DNA of 50,971 bases, taken from the NCBI RefSeq assembly GCF_000422845.1, contig NZ_AUGV01000023.1, forward strand, positions 1-50,971. The letters are read 5' to 3'. The notes beneath the pieces are model-generated. The model made no database searches. It worked only from the letters and a program-made list of their open reading frames with translations, and was not told where the DNA came from. Both the position numbers and the translations under genes were made by a program. Below, in pieces: positions 8,434 to 17,493 of the stretch (the stretch's first letter is position 1; each line of letters begins with the position of its first letter). Source of the stretch: Oceanobacter kriegii DSM 6294. Lineage in GTDB: Bacteria; Pseudomonadota; Gammaproteobacteria; Pseudomonadales; Oceanobacteraceae.

Positions 8434-9210
8434 CTATTCCGCTGCTGAATGAATAATAACTTCGCCAGTAGGCTCGATAACGGCTGTATCAAACTTCTCT
8501 GGTTTGATATCGCCTGACTCGAGCTTGTCCTCCATCTGACTCAAAGCAACGTCGACATTGGTGAAATCAACGCCTTCAATTAGCTTCAAACCATATTGCC
8601 ACCATTCAATTTTTTGGAGGCGCGCCACCTGGCTAGGGGAGAATCTATAGCGAATATGCTTAGCCGGAACGCCCCCAACAATTTCATATGGTTTCACATC
8701 CTTTACTACTACGCTCCTTGCTCCAACAACAGCTCCATCGCCAATTTTTACACCTCGACGGATAAAGACCCCTTCACCAATCCATACATCATTGCCAATC
8801 TCTATCTTTTGATTTTCATCACCATACTTTTTATCAAACAAAGCGCGAGATTTCTTCCATGCAGGCGTGTTGTCGTAGAAATCTTGTACGTGCTTTAAGC
8901 GTCCCCAAAACCCTTGAAATAAGTAATGAGAAGATATTTCGTTCGTTGGATGCTCAACCTGCCCAGCAATTATATTCGAGGCTATAGAGCAAAACCGTCC
9001 AACAGAAGATATATTCCGCATAATGGTATTACCCCCTCCCATATAGGAGTAAGCACCAATCTTGTCGATATCGTATCGCCCTGCTCGAAGCTCACTGTAG
9101 GACTCCAGGGAAAGCCTTCCCAATTTACCAACACCGAAGTGAACTTCGTCATTAGAAGCAGCCACACTGATAGATGCCTTCTCAAGTATTAGCCGTTGTT
9201 TCTGCAACAT
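8434..9210 (-). CDS. Left-handed beta-helix (hexapeptide) acetyltransferase of the capsule operon
   Basis: 258 residues from the preferred start. Hexapeptide repeats run across the middle, ending in IEIGNDVWIGEGVFIRRG and VVVKDVKPYEIVGGVPAKHI, the hallmark of the CatB/XAT-type acyltransferases. The second half carries the extended loop with HYLFQGFWG typical of that group. It probably O- or N-acetylates a capsular sugar (inference from operon position). The start at 9210 is favoured because GGAGTGA lies 7 nt upstream and overlaps the stop of the preceding gene. An ATG at 9315 would add 35 residues but overlaps that gene by about 100 nt and lacks a good ribosome site. Confidence 0.85.
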   Translation of the reverse strand: MLQKQRLILEKASISVAASNDEVHFGVGKLGRLSLESYSELRAGRYDIDKIGAYSYMGGGNTIMRNISSVGRFCSIASNIIAGQVEHPTNEISSHYLFQGFWGRLKHVQDFYDNTPAWKKSRALFDKKYGDENQKIEIGNDVWIGEGVFIRRGVKIGDGAVVGARSVVVKDVKPYEIVGGVPAKHIRYRFSPSQVARLQKIEWWQYGLKLIEGVDFTNVDVALSQMEDKLESGDIKPEKFDTAVIEPTGEVIIHSAAE

Positions 9211-9214
9211 ACAT

Positions 9215-12200
9215 TCACTCCGATACAAACCTGGAAAGATAACGCGCCAAGGGTACTTTACTATCCCGAAGGAAAGACTTTGGATCGCGCTGAAGCTTAG
9301 CTTTCTTTCGATCATTTTTTACAAATCGGGAAGCCAGGCCGACCCATTTCGGCTGATGAAAATCTGGCTCGACATCCGGATGCACAACATTACAGCCATT
9401 ATGCCAAAGACCACGCTCCCTGGAGCCAGCCGGTGGAATAATCCAACGAGTGGCACGACCGCTATACTTATTCTCAAATCCAACACCAACTAAAAGCGAT
9501 GCATCAGAAGGCCACGGGTCACGCAAAAATGATAGATACGGTGAAACGGCCTCACTCGAATTATAAACCAGATCACATCCCATTGTATCAATTGTCGATT
9601 TAACATCTGCCGCAAAGCTTACAATTCCTGAGTGCACCTTCCCGATGAAATCCACACGAGCCTTTTCACCTTCAATATCGAGAAATTCAGGAACCCCCTG
9701 AGAGTCATATCGAATAAAAGAACCATCCTGATTCTGAAACATCAGCTCAAACATCAAAATAAATTTTACATAAGGATGATCAGACTCACCAAAAACAATA
9801 CGATCAGCGTAATAAGAAACAGCTTTATGGCCATTATTAATGCGCTCATCAACATCAGAATTAGTAGAAAAATAGAAGCCCGTAGTATTTTTCAGTCCAC
9901 ATAACTTTATGATTGACTGCTGCAAACTTCCAGAGTGGCCGATATCTACGAAGGCATAATTGTCACCACCAGCAACCAGCCCGTGCTCTGCATATTTCTG
10001 CAAGAGAACATCACGTTCATCTTTAGCGTTTTCCAGTATACGTCCAGACATTTCCGGCGAACTAAAAAGCCCAATCAAACGTTCGCTATCTTTCTTCCAG
10101 TCGGCCAAACATCCACTACCTTCATACCCAAAACGCTCATAGACCCCTGTCGCAATGCTGTCGCCCTTTACACCAAATCGATGCAGTAGGATTTCATTGA
10201 TCGGACAAGGCGTAAAATTAACCTGAAGCGCATTGCATATATCCTCAACAGAAGTCATGCAAGCTACATTTACAGCACGCCTTGAAGCATATAAGTATTC
10301 ACTCTTTGGAGCACCTGGCAAACCACTGGCAAAGATGTCATAACAGCGCTTTACTATATCGCCGTCACGAGCGAGGAAGAATATTTTTTCAACCCCCGAA
10401 GAACTAGCGTGATCCAATATTTGACGAGCAAAGCCCACCATTGAGGCTCCCAGGTAAGCGTAACCCAGCACCTCAGGATTACCCGCACTGTAGCTCTTGG
10501 TACCAGCTGCCTGTTCTCGAGCAACCCGGAAGGCACCGAGGCTTGATACCACAGATGCTGAATACTTGTCTTCCCAGGAAGAAAAGCTGTTCAAGTAATC
10601 ACTTACCGCAGCACAAAGCTTCCGGGAGGTCGGAACAAACTGTGCTTTCCATCCGGCTTCAGAAGCACGTGTTACATCAGACTTATAGTTATCGCCGAAG
10701 TGAACGATTTGGGCAGGTTTACATTTCAATTCGTTCGAAACGTGCTTGTATAACTTCCCGGTATGCTTTAACACACCGCAATCCAAAGATGAATAAATTT
10801 TATACCCCGAGCCCAACCCGCAAGCTTTTAAAATCTCCTTCACCTGATCCGCAGAATAGTAAATATCAGACACAAGAATTATCTTTTTATTCTTGGATTT
10901 CGCATAGTCTAGTATTTGCTTACCCTGATGCTTGATCTGACAAAGCTCTTTATCCAGTTCAAATTCACCAGCAACCAACATGTCAACGTGATCGGAACTG
11001 ATGCCGAGCTCATCACATACAGCAATATATCGTTTCTGAAGTGATATTTCTTCACCGTCATTTAGTTTACGAGAGAGCGCCAAATTGCGGCTATTTTTTC
11101 GAGCCGCCAAGAAATCATCCCATGAAATACCAGATATACCTTCAACCATCCCTTTCATGCCCAAGAACATATCAGCAGGATCAGAGAAGGGGCGCTCAAC
11201 CAAGGTGTCAAACACATCAAAAGACACTACCTTACAAGAATCAATTTCTTTCTTTATATTCTTTATTCGCGCCTCGTTCCAGATATTGTCGGAGTTTACT
11301 GGCAATATCGGGAGGGAAGAAACTTCACTTTTCGATGACTTCTCAGGCTTTAAAGGTTTTACGGACTTGGCTTTAGATCCTATCGATTTAGCAAGGTCTG
11401 ATACTTTTCTCGCAACTTCATCTGTACGCTTACGAGAAAATTCAACTTTATCCAGGTCGGAGTAGGACCAGTAGAATCCCAGCATATCCCGTATTTTATC
11501 TTTCTCGTCGAAATAAGACAGTTTTACAGCATCAGGGTAGCCAAGGATTTCAGCCCAAAAATGTGGACTGACAAATTCCTGATAAACCGTGGAGTAAATA
11601 TCTACACCCGTATTAGAGCCATACTCGAAAACAGGCTTATAAAAATACTCTACGTTTTTATCAAAATATTTACTCTCAGCCAAAACAGATGACGAAAGTC
11701 CCGCAACAGTCTTGAGCCTGTAACCAGAAAGGGCCCTGTAAACAGGAAAGTTAGCGATTTCAACATTTTTCTTGGATTGAAGGTACTTCAATATATCTTC
11801 ATCGCCACTTTTCAAATAGGGATGCCGTGCATAATAGACCTTCGAGTGATTTTCGCAGAGCAAGTCGAAACGCTCTTTATAGTCCAGAACAGACAACATT
11901 TTCCCGTCATCACAGACCGACTTATCATTCAACATCTGACCAACAAAAAGAGCAGAGTTCGCTGACAACTGAGGCTCTACCCTTCTCCAGCCTTTATACG
12001 TTTGGATCTTTGCCCGATCTGCATACAAGTACATCAGATCTTCCGAAACATTGAATTTGAAAAGCTTCTCTCGAACACTGTAATCATTGGAGTTAAAGCC
12101 AAAAAGCACATCATCCATAAACCTTACGGGATGAAGCCATATATCAACATAAACTGCACCGCAAACACCAAGCAAATAACGCGTTTGTTCGGAAAGTTCA

Positions 12201-12508
12201 TAACCGATAACAAGGTCGCCAGGACGAACAAACTCTTTCAAATATTCTATCGACTCTGCGGATATGTCATCCTTTGAAAACCAGAATTGTGTTTCGTCAA
12301 GATCTACAGATATACCACTTAATTCGAAGAACTTGGTTCTCGACAAGTGAAGACTGTCCGTTCTTGAAGAAGCGAGAACACCAACATCAATCCCAGTAGC
12401 GATTTTAACAGGGCGACTTAATAGGTCTCTCAGCCAGCGTCTATTAGAGTATTGCTCTTTCTCCTTTGTCATCAACGGATCGCTAGCTATGAGTATACGA
12501 TCAAACAT
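9215..12508 (-). CDS. Large capsule biosynthesis fusion protein: GT-B-like domain plus HAD domain plus COG5610-like C-terminal region
   Basis: 1097 residues. Residues 1-350 look like a GT-B glycosyltransferase: an HP pair at 229-230 (YYARHPY) and an S-rich motif at 272-274 (GLSSSVLAES), as in sialyl- and Kdo-transferase-like capsule enzymes. Residues 350-420 are a Lys/Ser-rich linker. Residues 425-640 are a HAD domain with D431/D434 (FDVFDTL), S547 (LVSDIY) and G605-D606...D611 (FGDNYKSD). Residues 650-1097 contain FLARDGD and match the second half of COG5610-type HAD proteins found in polysaccharide loci. It lies directly after kpsD with SD AAGGA. It is AT-richer than the kps genes, suggesting serotype-specific acquired DNA. 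A role in making the capsule repeat unit is inferred; the linkage and sugar are unknown. Confidence 0.75.
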   Translation of the reverse strand: MFDRILIASDPLMTKEKEQYSNRRWLRDLLSRPVKIATGIDVGVLASSRTDSLHLSRTKFFELSGISVDLDETQFWFSKDDISAESIEYLKEFVRPGDLVIGYELSEQTRYLLGVCGAVYVDIWLHPVRFMDDVLFGFNSNDYSVREKLFKFNVSEDLMYLYADRAKIQTYKGWRRVEPQLSANSALFVGQMLNDKSVCDDGKMLSVLDYKERFDLLCENHSKVYYARHPYLKSGDEDILKYLQSKKNVEIANFPVYRALSGYRLKTVAGLSSSVLAESKYFDKNVEYFYKPVFEYGSNTGVDIYSTVYQEFVSPHFWAEILGYPDAVKLSYFDEKDKIRDMLGFYWSYSDLDKVEFSRKRTDEVARKVSDLAKSIGSKAKSVKPLKPEKSSKSEVSSLPILPVNSDNIWNEARIKNIKKEIDSCKVVSFDVFDTLVERPFSDPADMFLGMKGMVEGISGISWDDFLAARKNSRNLALSRKLNDGEEISLQKRYIAVCDELGISSDHVDMLVAGEFELDKELCQIKHQGKQILDYAKSKNKKIILVSDIYYSADQVKEILKACGLGSGYKIYSSLDCGVLKHTGKLYKHVSNELKCKPAQIVHFGDNYKSDVTRASEAGWKAQFVPTSRKLCAAVSDYLNSFSSWEDKYSASVVSSLGAFRVAREQAAGTKSYSAGNPEVLGYAYLGASMVGFARQILDHASSSGVEKIFFLARDGDIVKRCYDIFASGLPGAPKSEYLYASRRAVNVACMTSVEDICNALQVNFTPCPINEILLHRFGVKGDSIATGVYERFGYEGSGCLADWKKDSERLIGLFSSPEMSGRILENAKDERDVLLQKYAEHGLVAGGDNYAFVDIGHSGSLQQSIIKLCGLKNTTGFYFSTNSDVDERINNGHKAVSYYADRIVFGESDHPYVKFILMFELMFQNQDGSFIRYDSQGVPEFLDIEGEKARVDFIGKVHSGIVSFAADVKSTIDTMGCDLVYNSSEAVSPYLSFLRDPWPSDASLLVGVGFENKYSGRATRWIIPPAGSRERGLWHNGCNVVHPDVEPDFHQPKWVGLASRFVKNDRKKAKLQRDPKSFLRDSKVPLARYLSRFVSE

Positions 12509-12523
12509 ACACAGTATTCCTTT

Positions 12524-14131
12524 TTACAACGCCAACGCCACTGCCGCAGACACAGCAATCTGATAAATAACTTGGCTAATATCTTTTGTTAGCTGCAACG
12601 CCTTGAGGTCAGGCTTTGCCAGCACGAAAATCTCATCTCCCGGCCCGACCATTTTCTTGTCGTCCAGGTCACGGTTTGCGGTCACGAACGCCCCGTTGGG
12701 CTTCATCACCAAAGTGTTCATATCATCAAGATCCGCGGTCGCACCGCCGGCTTGCTCGACGTAACGCTCAATGGTGCGGCCGTTTTCATAGGTGACGGCT
12801 GTCGGGAACAACACCTCACCATGAATCATGACCAGGTTCTTTTGCGATGGAATGACGATTTTATCGCCTTGATTGAGGATCACCTTGGTCGCGTCGTAGC
12901 CTTTAGCCAACAACACCTGGCCACGGGGCTCAATTTGTTTGGCCCGTTCGATCCATGCCAATACCGACTCTGCTTCAACCTTGCGCAGTTCGGCGGCTTC
13001 ACGCGTTGCGGAACGGGCGGTCAAGACGCTTTGCTCGAGTGCATGCAGAGACGACATCAGCATCTCTTTTTGGCGTCTGGCTACCGACTCCCGGAACAGT
13101 TGCACCGACTTTTTATCCGACAGCTGAGTGTATTCAACCTGTTCCAACAGGTCAGCAAGACTGGCGCCCCACGGCAACACCATTTCAGTCGTAGACTCAT
13201 GCTCACCAAGCACTTCCACACTGATACTGTCTTGTCGTAATTGTGAGGACAGTCTGACGACACTGCCGGGCGTCACTTCAACGCCGGCGATTGCATTGAT
13301 TTCGTACTGATGGGCATTGACTCGGCTGCCCTCTGGCGCAACCACCGTCACATGAGTGACCCGCTCACCGACTACGGAAGCATCAACTACTTCCGACAGC
13401 AGCGACTCCTTGCTTGCAAGCTCATATTGTCCTTTGAAACCGGCATCGCCTTCGATAGACACGGCACCCAGACGCTGCGAAACAAAGATCAAATCGCCAT
13501 CCTGGAGCTGCACAGGTGGCATGCTTCCACTTTGAACAAAATCGTACAGGTCGATATCAGCCAGCTGTTTCGACTGTCGTTTTACCAGTATTTTTCGATA
13601 GCTTCCAAGCTCTGGCTTGATGCCGCCTGCCTTGTCGATATACCGCAATACGCTGTCTGCGCTTTGACCTTCATAAATACCTGGCTTCGGCACCATCCCT
13701 GATACAAATACTTTTACCGTCTGGCTGGATGCCAGAGTGACATAGGCTTCGACATTGGCCTTGTAGACTCGTTTGATGGATTTCAGAACAACGTTATTCA
13801 GGTCCTTATTGGCAACGCCGAGGACCTTCACAGGCCCAACGCGTGGTATAAAAATATTGCCCTGCGCATCAACCACAATCTCTTGCTGCAGCTCGATTCC
13901 CCCCCAAAGCTGAACCAACAACTGGTCACCTTGGGAAATACGATATTCCGGGTTGGTGCCGGTAAAGGATGTTTCCTCAAAACCGCCGCTGAACAGCCAG
14001 CTGCCGTACATTTGGTCGTCAGCAACATCCAGTAAGGATGGCTCGCTTTGATCGGGGTCAGGAGCACCTGCATCCAGTGCGAAACAATTAACCGACAACA
14101 AGACCATTAGACTTAAAAACAAACGCATCAT
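12524..14131 (-). CDS. kpsD: Capsule polysaccharide export outer-membrane-associated protein KpsD
   Basis: About 535 residues from the MMRLFLSL start, which opens a cleavable signal peptide (MMRLFLSLMVLLSVNCFA). The body has the polysaccharide export (Poly_export/Wza-like) domain around 80-150 (YRISQGDQLLVQLWGG, then VFIPRVG-like strands). Repeated SLBB segments follow (VFVSGMVPKPGIYEG; GEVLFPTAVTYENG), and the C-terminal stretch is hydrophobic. It is the periplasmic/outer-membrane part of the group 2 export complex with KpsE. The start lies 4 nt after the kpsE stop. A longer in-frame start at 14179 overlaps kpsE and places residues before the signal peptide, so it is rejected. Confidence 0.92.
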   Translation of the reverse strand: MMRLFLSLMVLLSVNCFALDAGAPDPDQSEPSLLDVADDQMYGSWLFSGGFEETSFTGTNPEYRISQGDQLLVQLWGGIELQQEIVVDAQGNIFIPRVGPVKVLGVANKDLNNVVLKSIKRVYKANVEAYVTLASSQTVKVFVSGMVPKPGIYEGQSADSVLRYIDKAGGIKPELGSYRKILVKRQSKQLADIDLYDFVQSGSMPPVQLQDGDLIFVSQRLGAVSIEGDAGFKGQYELASKESLLSEVVDASVVGERVTHVTVVAPEGSRVNAHQYEINAIAGVEVTPGSVVRLSSQLRQDSISVEVLGEHESTTEMVLPWGASLADLLEQVEYTQLSDKKSVQLFRESVARRQKEMLMSSLHALEQSVLTARSATREAAELRKVEAESVLAWIERAKQIEPRGQVLLAKGYDATKVILNQGDKIVIPSQKNLVMIHGEVLFPTAVTYENGRTIERYVEQAGGATADLDDMNTLVMKPNGAFVTANRDLDDKKMVGPGDEIFVLAKPDLKALQLTKDISQVIYQIAVSAAVALAL

Positions 14132-14135
14132 CAGG

Positions 14136-15320
14136 TTAATCTCTGTGCTCTTTAATAACGGCAAACAACAGGCGCCCAATCAGGTACACCAACATCAACC
14201 CGACGAACCAGGTAATGATGTTATACAGGCGTCTCGGATACTTGGCTTCTTCAGGCAGCAATGGGGCTTCAACCACCAGCAAATGCTTCAGTTTTTGCAT
14301 TGCCTGGGAACGGGCGCTTTCCAGGCTGGTCAACGAGGACGTGTACAAATCCGTCGCCAGCTCACCGTTTAAGGCAAGTTCCTTGAAGTCCATGTTGATC
14401 TTGTTGAATCCGCCATTGGCTTCCTGCGTCAGACGACCACGCTCTTCTTTCAACTGTTGTTCAAGCGACTGGATCAGATTGGTCTGCGCGCGCACCTCTG
14501 CGGAATCGTCACGCATAACGGCGTTCAGTTCTTTAAGGCGCGCCTGTGCTTTGATCAATTCAACCTGCAGCGTATTCACTCCTTCCAGAATCGCGCCGCC
14601 CTCCTGCTCCGGGTTGAACAAGCGGTTCTCCTCCTGGAACGCCAACAGATCACGCTGGGTATTTTTTAGCAGCCCATGTGCACGCTCCACCTCGCCTTGG
14701 GCATAGGCCATTTGCTCACGAGCCATTTTGTCGCCGAGGTCATTGATGAATGCTTCGGCAATCGACAACAATACCTCGCTGGCATGGAGTGCAAATTCAG
14801 GGTCAAAGGCTTGTAGCTCCACTTCAAGAATGTCTGATGTCTCGTCGTGGACGACAGTGATGTGACGCTGGTAATACTCCAGATACTCTTCAGCCGTTGC
14901 ATCAGCGGGCAAACGACTTAGGAAATCCACACTGGAATCTTCATAGTGCTTACGCAACCCCACCGCTTCATTCAGCTTTTTGGCCATTGCGCGAGATTCA
15001 ATAAAAGCTTTGATGATCAGCGAGTCGCGGGTTGAGGACGTCACGGCACCCAACGAAGCCAGACCCGTCAATTCGGTTTGAGCACCGGATTCTTTCACAA
15101 CAAACTGCGACTCAGCCGCGTACCGAGGGGAAGCCACAACGCCAAAGTACACAACAATCAGCGCCGTAAAAACGAACAGCAACGACAGCGCAATGCGTTG
15201 TTTAAGGTAGCCAAACATCCGAAAAACCGGGCCTGCCTGGCCAGCTTTTTCGTCGCGCTGTTCATTGGCACTAGCGTCTGATACTACTGCTACATTTTCA
15301 TCGTTATTTTCAACAGTCAC
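14136..15320 (-). CDS. kpsE: Capsule export inner-membrane/periplasmic adaptor KpsE
   Basis: 394 residues. A charged N-terminal tail is followed by a membrane segment at about 42-62. A long periplasmic domain follows, with coiled-coil stretches (VERAHGLLKNTQRDLLAFQEE; LIQSLEQQLKEERG), then a second membrane segment near 365-387. This is the PCP-3 topology of KpsE, which links the KpsMT transporter to KpsD. The start overlaps the kpsT stop in an ATGA arrangement, which supports translational coupling and this start codon. Confidence 0.93.
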   Translation of the reverse strand: MTVENNDENVAVVSDASANEQRDEKAGQAGPVFRMFGYLKQRIALSLLFVFTALIVVYFGVVASPRYAAESQFVVKESGAQTELTGLASLGAVTSSTRDSLIIKAFIESRAMAKKLNEAVGLRKHYEDSSVDFLSRLPADATAEEYLEYYQRHITVVHDETSDILEVELQAFDPEFALHASEVLLSIAEAFINDLGDKMAREQMAYAQGEVERAHGLLKNTQRDLLAFQEENRLFNPEQEGGAILEGVNTLQVELIKAQARLKELNAVMRDDSAEVRAQTNLIQSLEQQLKEERGRLTQEANGGFNKINMDFKELALNGELATDLYTSSLTSLESARSQAMQKLKHLLVVEAPLLPEEAKYPRRLYNIITWFVGLMLVYLIGRLLFAVIKEHRD

Positions 15321-15970
15321 GATTCGTACTCCACGATCGCGTCTTCAAGACTATCGAAGTATTCAAGCTTGCCATTACGAATGAGTAATCCTGCATCACA
15401 AAATTTCCTCAACTGCTCCATCGAGTGATTCACCATAATCACCTTGGTAGAAGAAAATTTTTCTTTTAAAACCCGTTCGCTCTTCGCTCTGAAAGCAGCG
15501 TCACCAACGGCCGTAATTTCATCAATGAGCAACACATCGAATTGAAAATCCAATGCCACCGTTATGCCCAGCATCACACGCGAGCGCATACCGCTGGAAT
15601 ACGACTTCATCGGTTCGTCGAAGTACTGGCCGATATCGGCAAAGTCAGCCACCCGATCTTCCATAGCACGAGTGTCTGAATAGCCGTGTATCCGGGAGAT
15701 GAATCGGGCATTTTCGCGCCCACTCATTTGCCCCTGTACACCACCTTGCAGGCCAAGTGGCCAGGATATCCTAAGGTCTGACTGTATACTGCCGGACTTG
15801 GGTAATTCCGAACCGCCTAACATACGAATGAAGGTTGATTTACCAGCACCATTACGCCCCAGGACACCAATGCTCTTGTCCATGGGCAAGGTGATATTCA
15901 CGTCTTTGAGAATGTAATTTCTACCGGCCTTGGTTTTGTACCACTTGGACAGACCTTCAAAATGAATCAT
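15317..15970 (-). CDS. kpsT: Capsule ABC exporter ATP-binding subunit KpsT
   Basis: 217 residues from the preferred ATG, matching the usual KpsT length of about 219. Walker A GRNGAGKST, signature YSSGMRSRV, Walker B VLLIDEITAVGD and the switch histidine in MVNHSM are intact. It hydrolyses ATP to drive export of the lipid-linked capsule polymer through KpsM. The ATG overlaps the kpsM stop as ATGA. An upstream start at 16024 would add 18 residues inside kpsM and is unlikely. Confidence 0.95.
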   Translation of the reverse strand: MIHFEGLSKWYKTKAGRNYILKDVNITLPMDKSIGVLGRNGAGKSTFIRMLGGSELPKSGSIQSDLRISWPLGLQGGVQGQMSGRENARFISRIHGYSDTRAMEDRVADFADIGQYFDEPMKSYSSGMRSRVMLGITVALDFQFDVLLIDEITAVGDAAFRAKSERVLKEKFSSTKVIMVNHSMEQLRKFCDAGLLIRNGKLEYFDSLEDAIVEYES

Positions 15971-16761
15971 CCGCTGATAAACCTCGGTCGGTTCAATTTG
16001 AACAATGACAGAGCCAACGCCCAAAACACCAGATTTAGCTCAATTAAGTAAACAGGATCGGCAAAATCCGAGCGGTACTCACTGAAATACCCTTCACGCA
16101 TCAACTCAAGCCCGTGAAAAATTGGATTCCAGGACAGGTATGGCCAGTACTGCTGAGGCAGCATACTGGCCGAGTAGAAAACACCGGAAATAAACAACAG
16201 CGGCGTCATGATGACGGTTAAAAACCGGTTCGCATCCGGCCAAAACTCCAACACCGAACACAGAATCATACCGATGGCCAAAGACAATGAAGCAAGCGAG
16301 GCAATCGCAAGCAAAAACTCCAGCAAATCATCCGGGAAGATGTCGTAAGAGAGAAACCAACCCATTAGCCCCATCAGAATCGCAAGTACAACAAAATAGG
16401 TGGTTACTTCGATGATGCTACGCGTCAGCACAGGGTCAATGGGCTCTACCTGGCGGTAGGTCATTAGCCCCTTATTGGATATGACGGCATTGGCTGACTG
16501 TGTCAGCAGCTTGGTGAACAACTTGAACGTCAGCATACCGGTGATCATGAACACCGGGACCGGCACGCCAGAGATGGACTCACGCCCAATAATTGAGAAC
16601 AGAATGGCGAAGACGGCGGCTTGCCCTGCGGGCTCTGCAATCGCCCAGAAATATCCCAACCGGTTACCGCCAAAACGCGTCCTCAGCTCACGAATAAACA
16701 GCGCAAAGACGGTGTCCTTCATGATCTGGAACGATGATCTGTGTAGCGTCTTACCGGTCAA
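15967..16761 (-). CDS. kpsM: Capsule ABC exporter permease KpsM
   Basis: 264 residues with six predicted membrane helices and the ABC-2 family segments FIRELRTRFGGNRLGYFWAI near the N-terminus and PLLFISGVFYSASMLPQQYW near 195. It is the membrane channel of the group 2 capsule exporter and the first gene of the kpsMTED operon. The start is a TTG; an internal ATG at 16722 would cut off residues normally present before the first conserved block, so the TTG is preferred with moderate certainty. The gene lies downstream of msrB on the same strand, across a 150-bp gap. Confidence 0.93.
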   Translation of the reverse strand: MTGKTLHRSSFQIMKDTVFALFIRELRTRFGGNRLGYFWAIAEPAGQAAVFAILFSIIGRESISGVPVPVFMITGMLTFKLFTKLLTQSANAVISNKGLMTYRQVEPIDPVLTRSIIEVTTYFVVLAILMGLMGWFLSYDIFPDDLLEFLLAIASLASLSLAIGMILCSVLEFWPDANRFLTVIMTPLLFISGVFYSASMLPQQYWPYLSWNPIFHGLELMREGYFSEYRSDFADPVYLIELNLVFWALALSLFKLNRPRFISG

Positions 16762-16781
16762 GCTCTAACCATCCCTGTAAA

Positions 16782-16804
16782 AAGTGTTTAATTCTCAAAC
16801 ACTT
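16782..16804 (-). promoter_or_regulatory. Hairpin with T run in the kpsM leader
   Basis: AAGTGTTT / AAACACTT 8-bp stem with a 7-nt loop, followed on the minus strand by a short T run, 20 nt before the kpsM start. It could terminate msrB transcripts or attenuate the capsule operon. No ops element is visible next to it. Confidence 0.5.
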
Positions 16805-16911
16805 ACCTAAAAAATCAGCTGTCGAACTCTAATAAAACGACAAAGCGATGACAAGCCGGGTGGCCCATTCCGGCCAGAGTGGACACTTTGCCATACTCCA
16901 CTACAGCCGTG

Positions 16912-17319
16912 TTAGCTGTCTTGCGGTTCAAACGTCATGCTGGCCGAATTGATACAAAATCGCAGTCCTGTTGGTGGCGGGCCATCCGGGAATACGTGAC
17001 CAAGATGGGCATCGCAGCGGTTGCAGCGAACTTCCGTGCGAACCATGCCATGGGAGGTGTCGGTCAATTCGGTGATGGCCCCTTCAATTTCCTGGTAGAA
17101 GCTTGGCCAGCCACAACCGGAATCGAATTTGGTATCGGAATAAAACAAGGGAGCTTCGCAGCAAACGCAGCGATATAAACCAACACCTTTAAAATCGTGG
17201 TATTTGCCCGTAAACGCTCGCTCGGTACCCGACTCGCGGGTCACGTGGTAAGTGAGAGGATCAAGTTGAGCCTGCCACTCTTGCGGTGATTTATTAACCT
17301 TGTCTTGCTGTGCTGACAT
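16912..17319 (-). CDS. msrB: Peptide-methionine (R)-S-oxide reductase
   Basis: 135 residues. It reduces methionine-R-sulfoxide in oxidised proteins. Zinc-binding cysteine pairs are CVCC and CNRC, the substrate region is [10 protein letters not shown], and the catalytic Cys lies in [10 protein letters not shown]. The start at 17319 follows GGAGG at optimal spacing and gives the normal family length; an upstream start adds 16 non-conserved residues. It is divergent from alaA. Confidence 0.96.
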   Translation of the reverse strand: MSAQQDKVNKSPQEWQAQLDPLTYHVTRESGTERAFTGKYHDFKGVGLYRCVCCEAPLFYSDTKFDSGCGWPSFYQEIEGAITELTDTSHGMVRTEVRCNRCDAHLGHVFPDGPPPTGLRFCINSASMTFEPQDS

Positions 17320-17493
17320 AGCTGCCTCCGTAAATCGCCGCCTAGCATACCGTACACAAACTTCCATTGCCGCCCTTTCGGGTAATCTTGTGTAGCGGTA
17401 TCATCGAACGCGCGGCAGCCAGCTGGTTCCGTGGGGTTCGCATCTAAATTGTCAACGAACCGCTTTTTTTCTTTTATACAGGCAGTCCATCTC

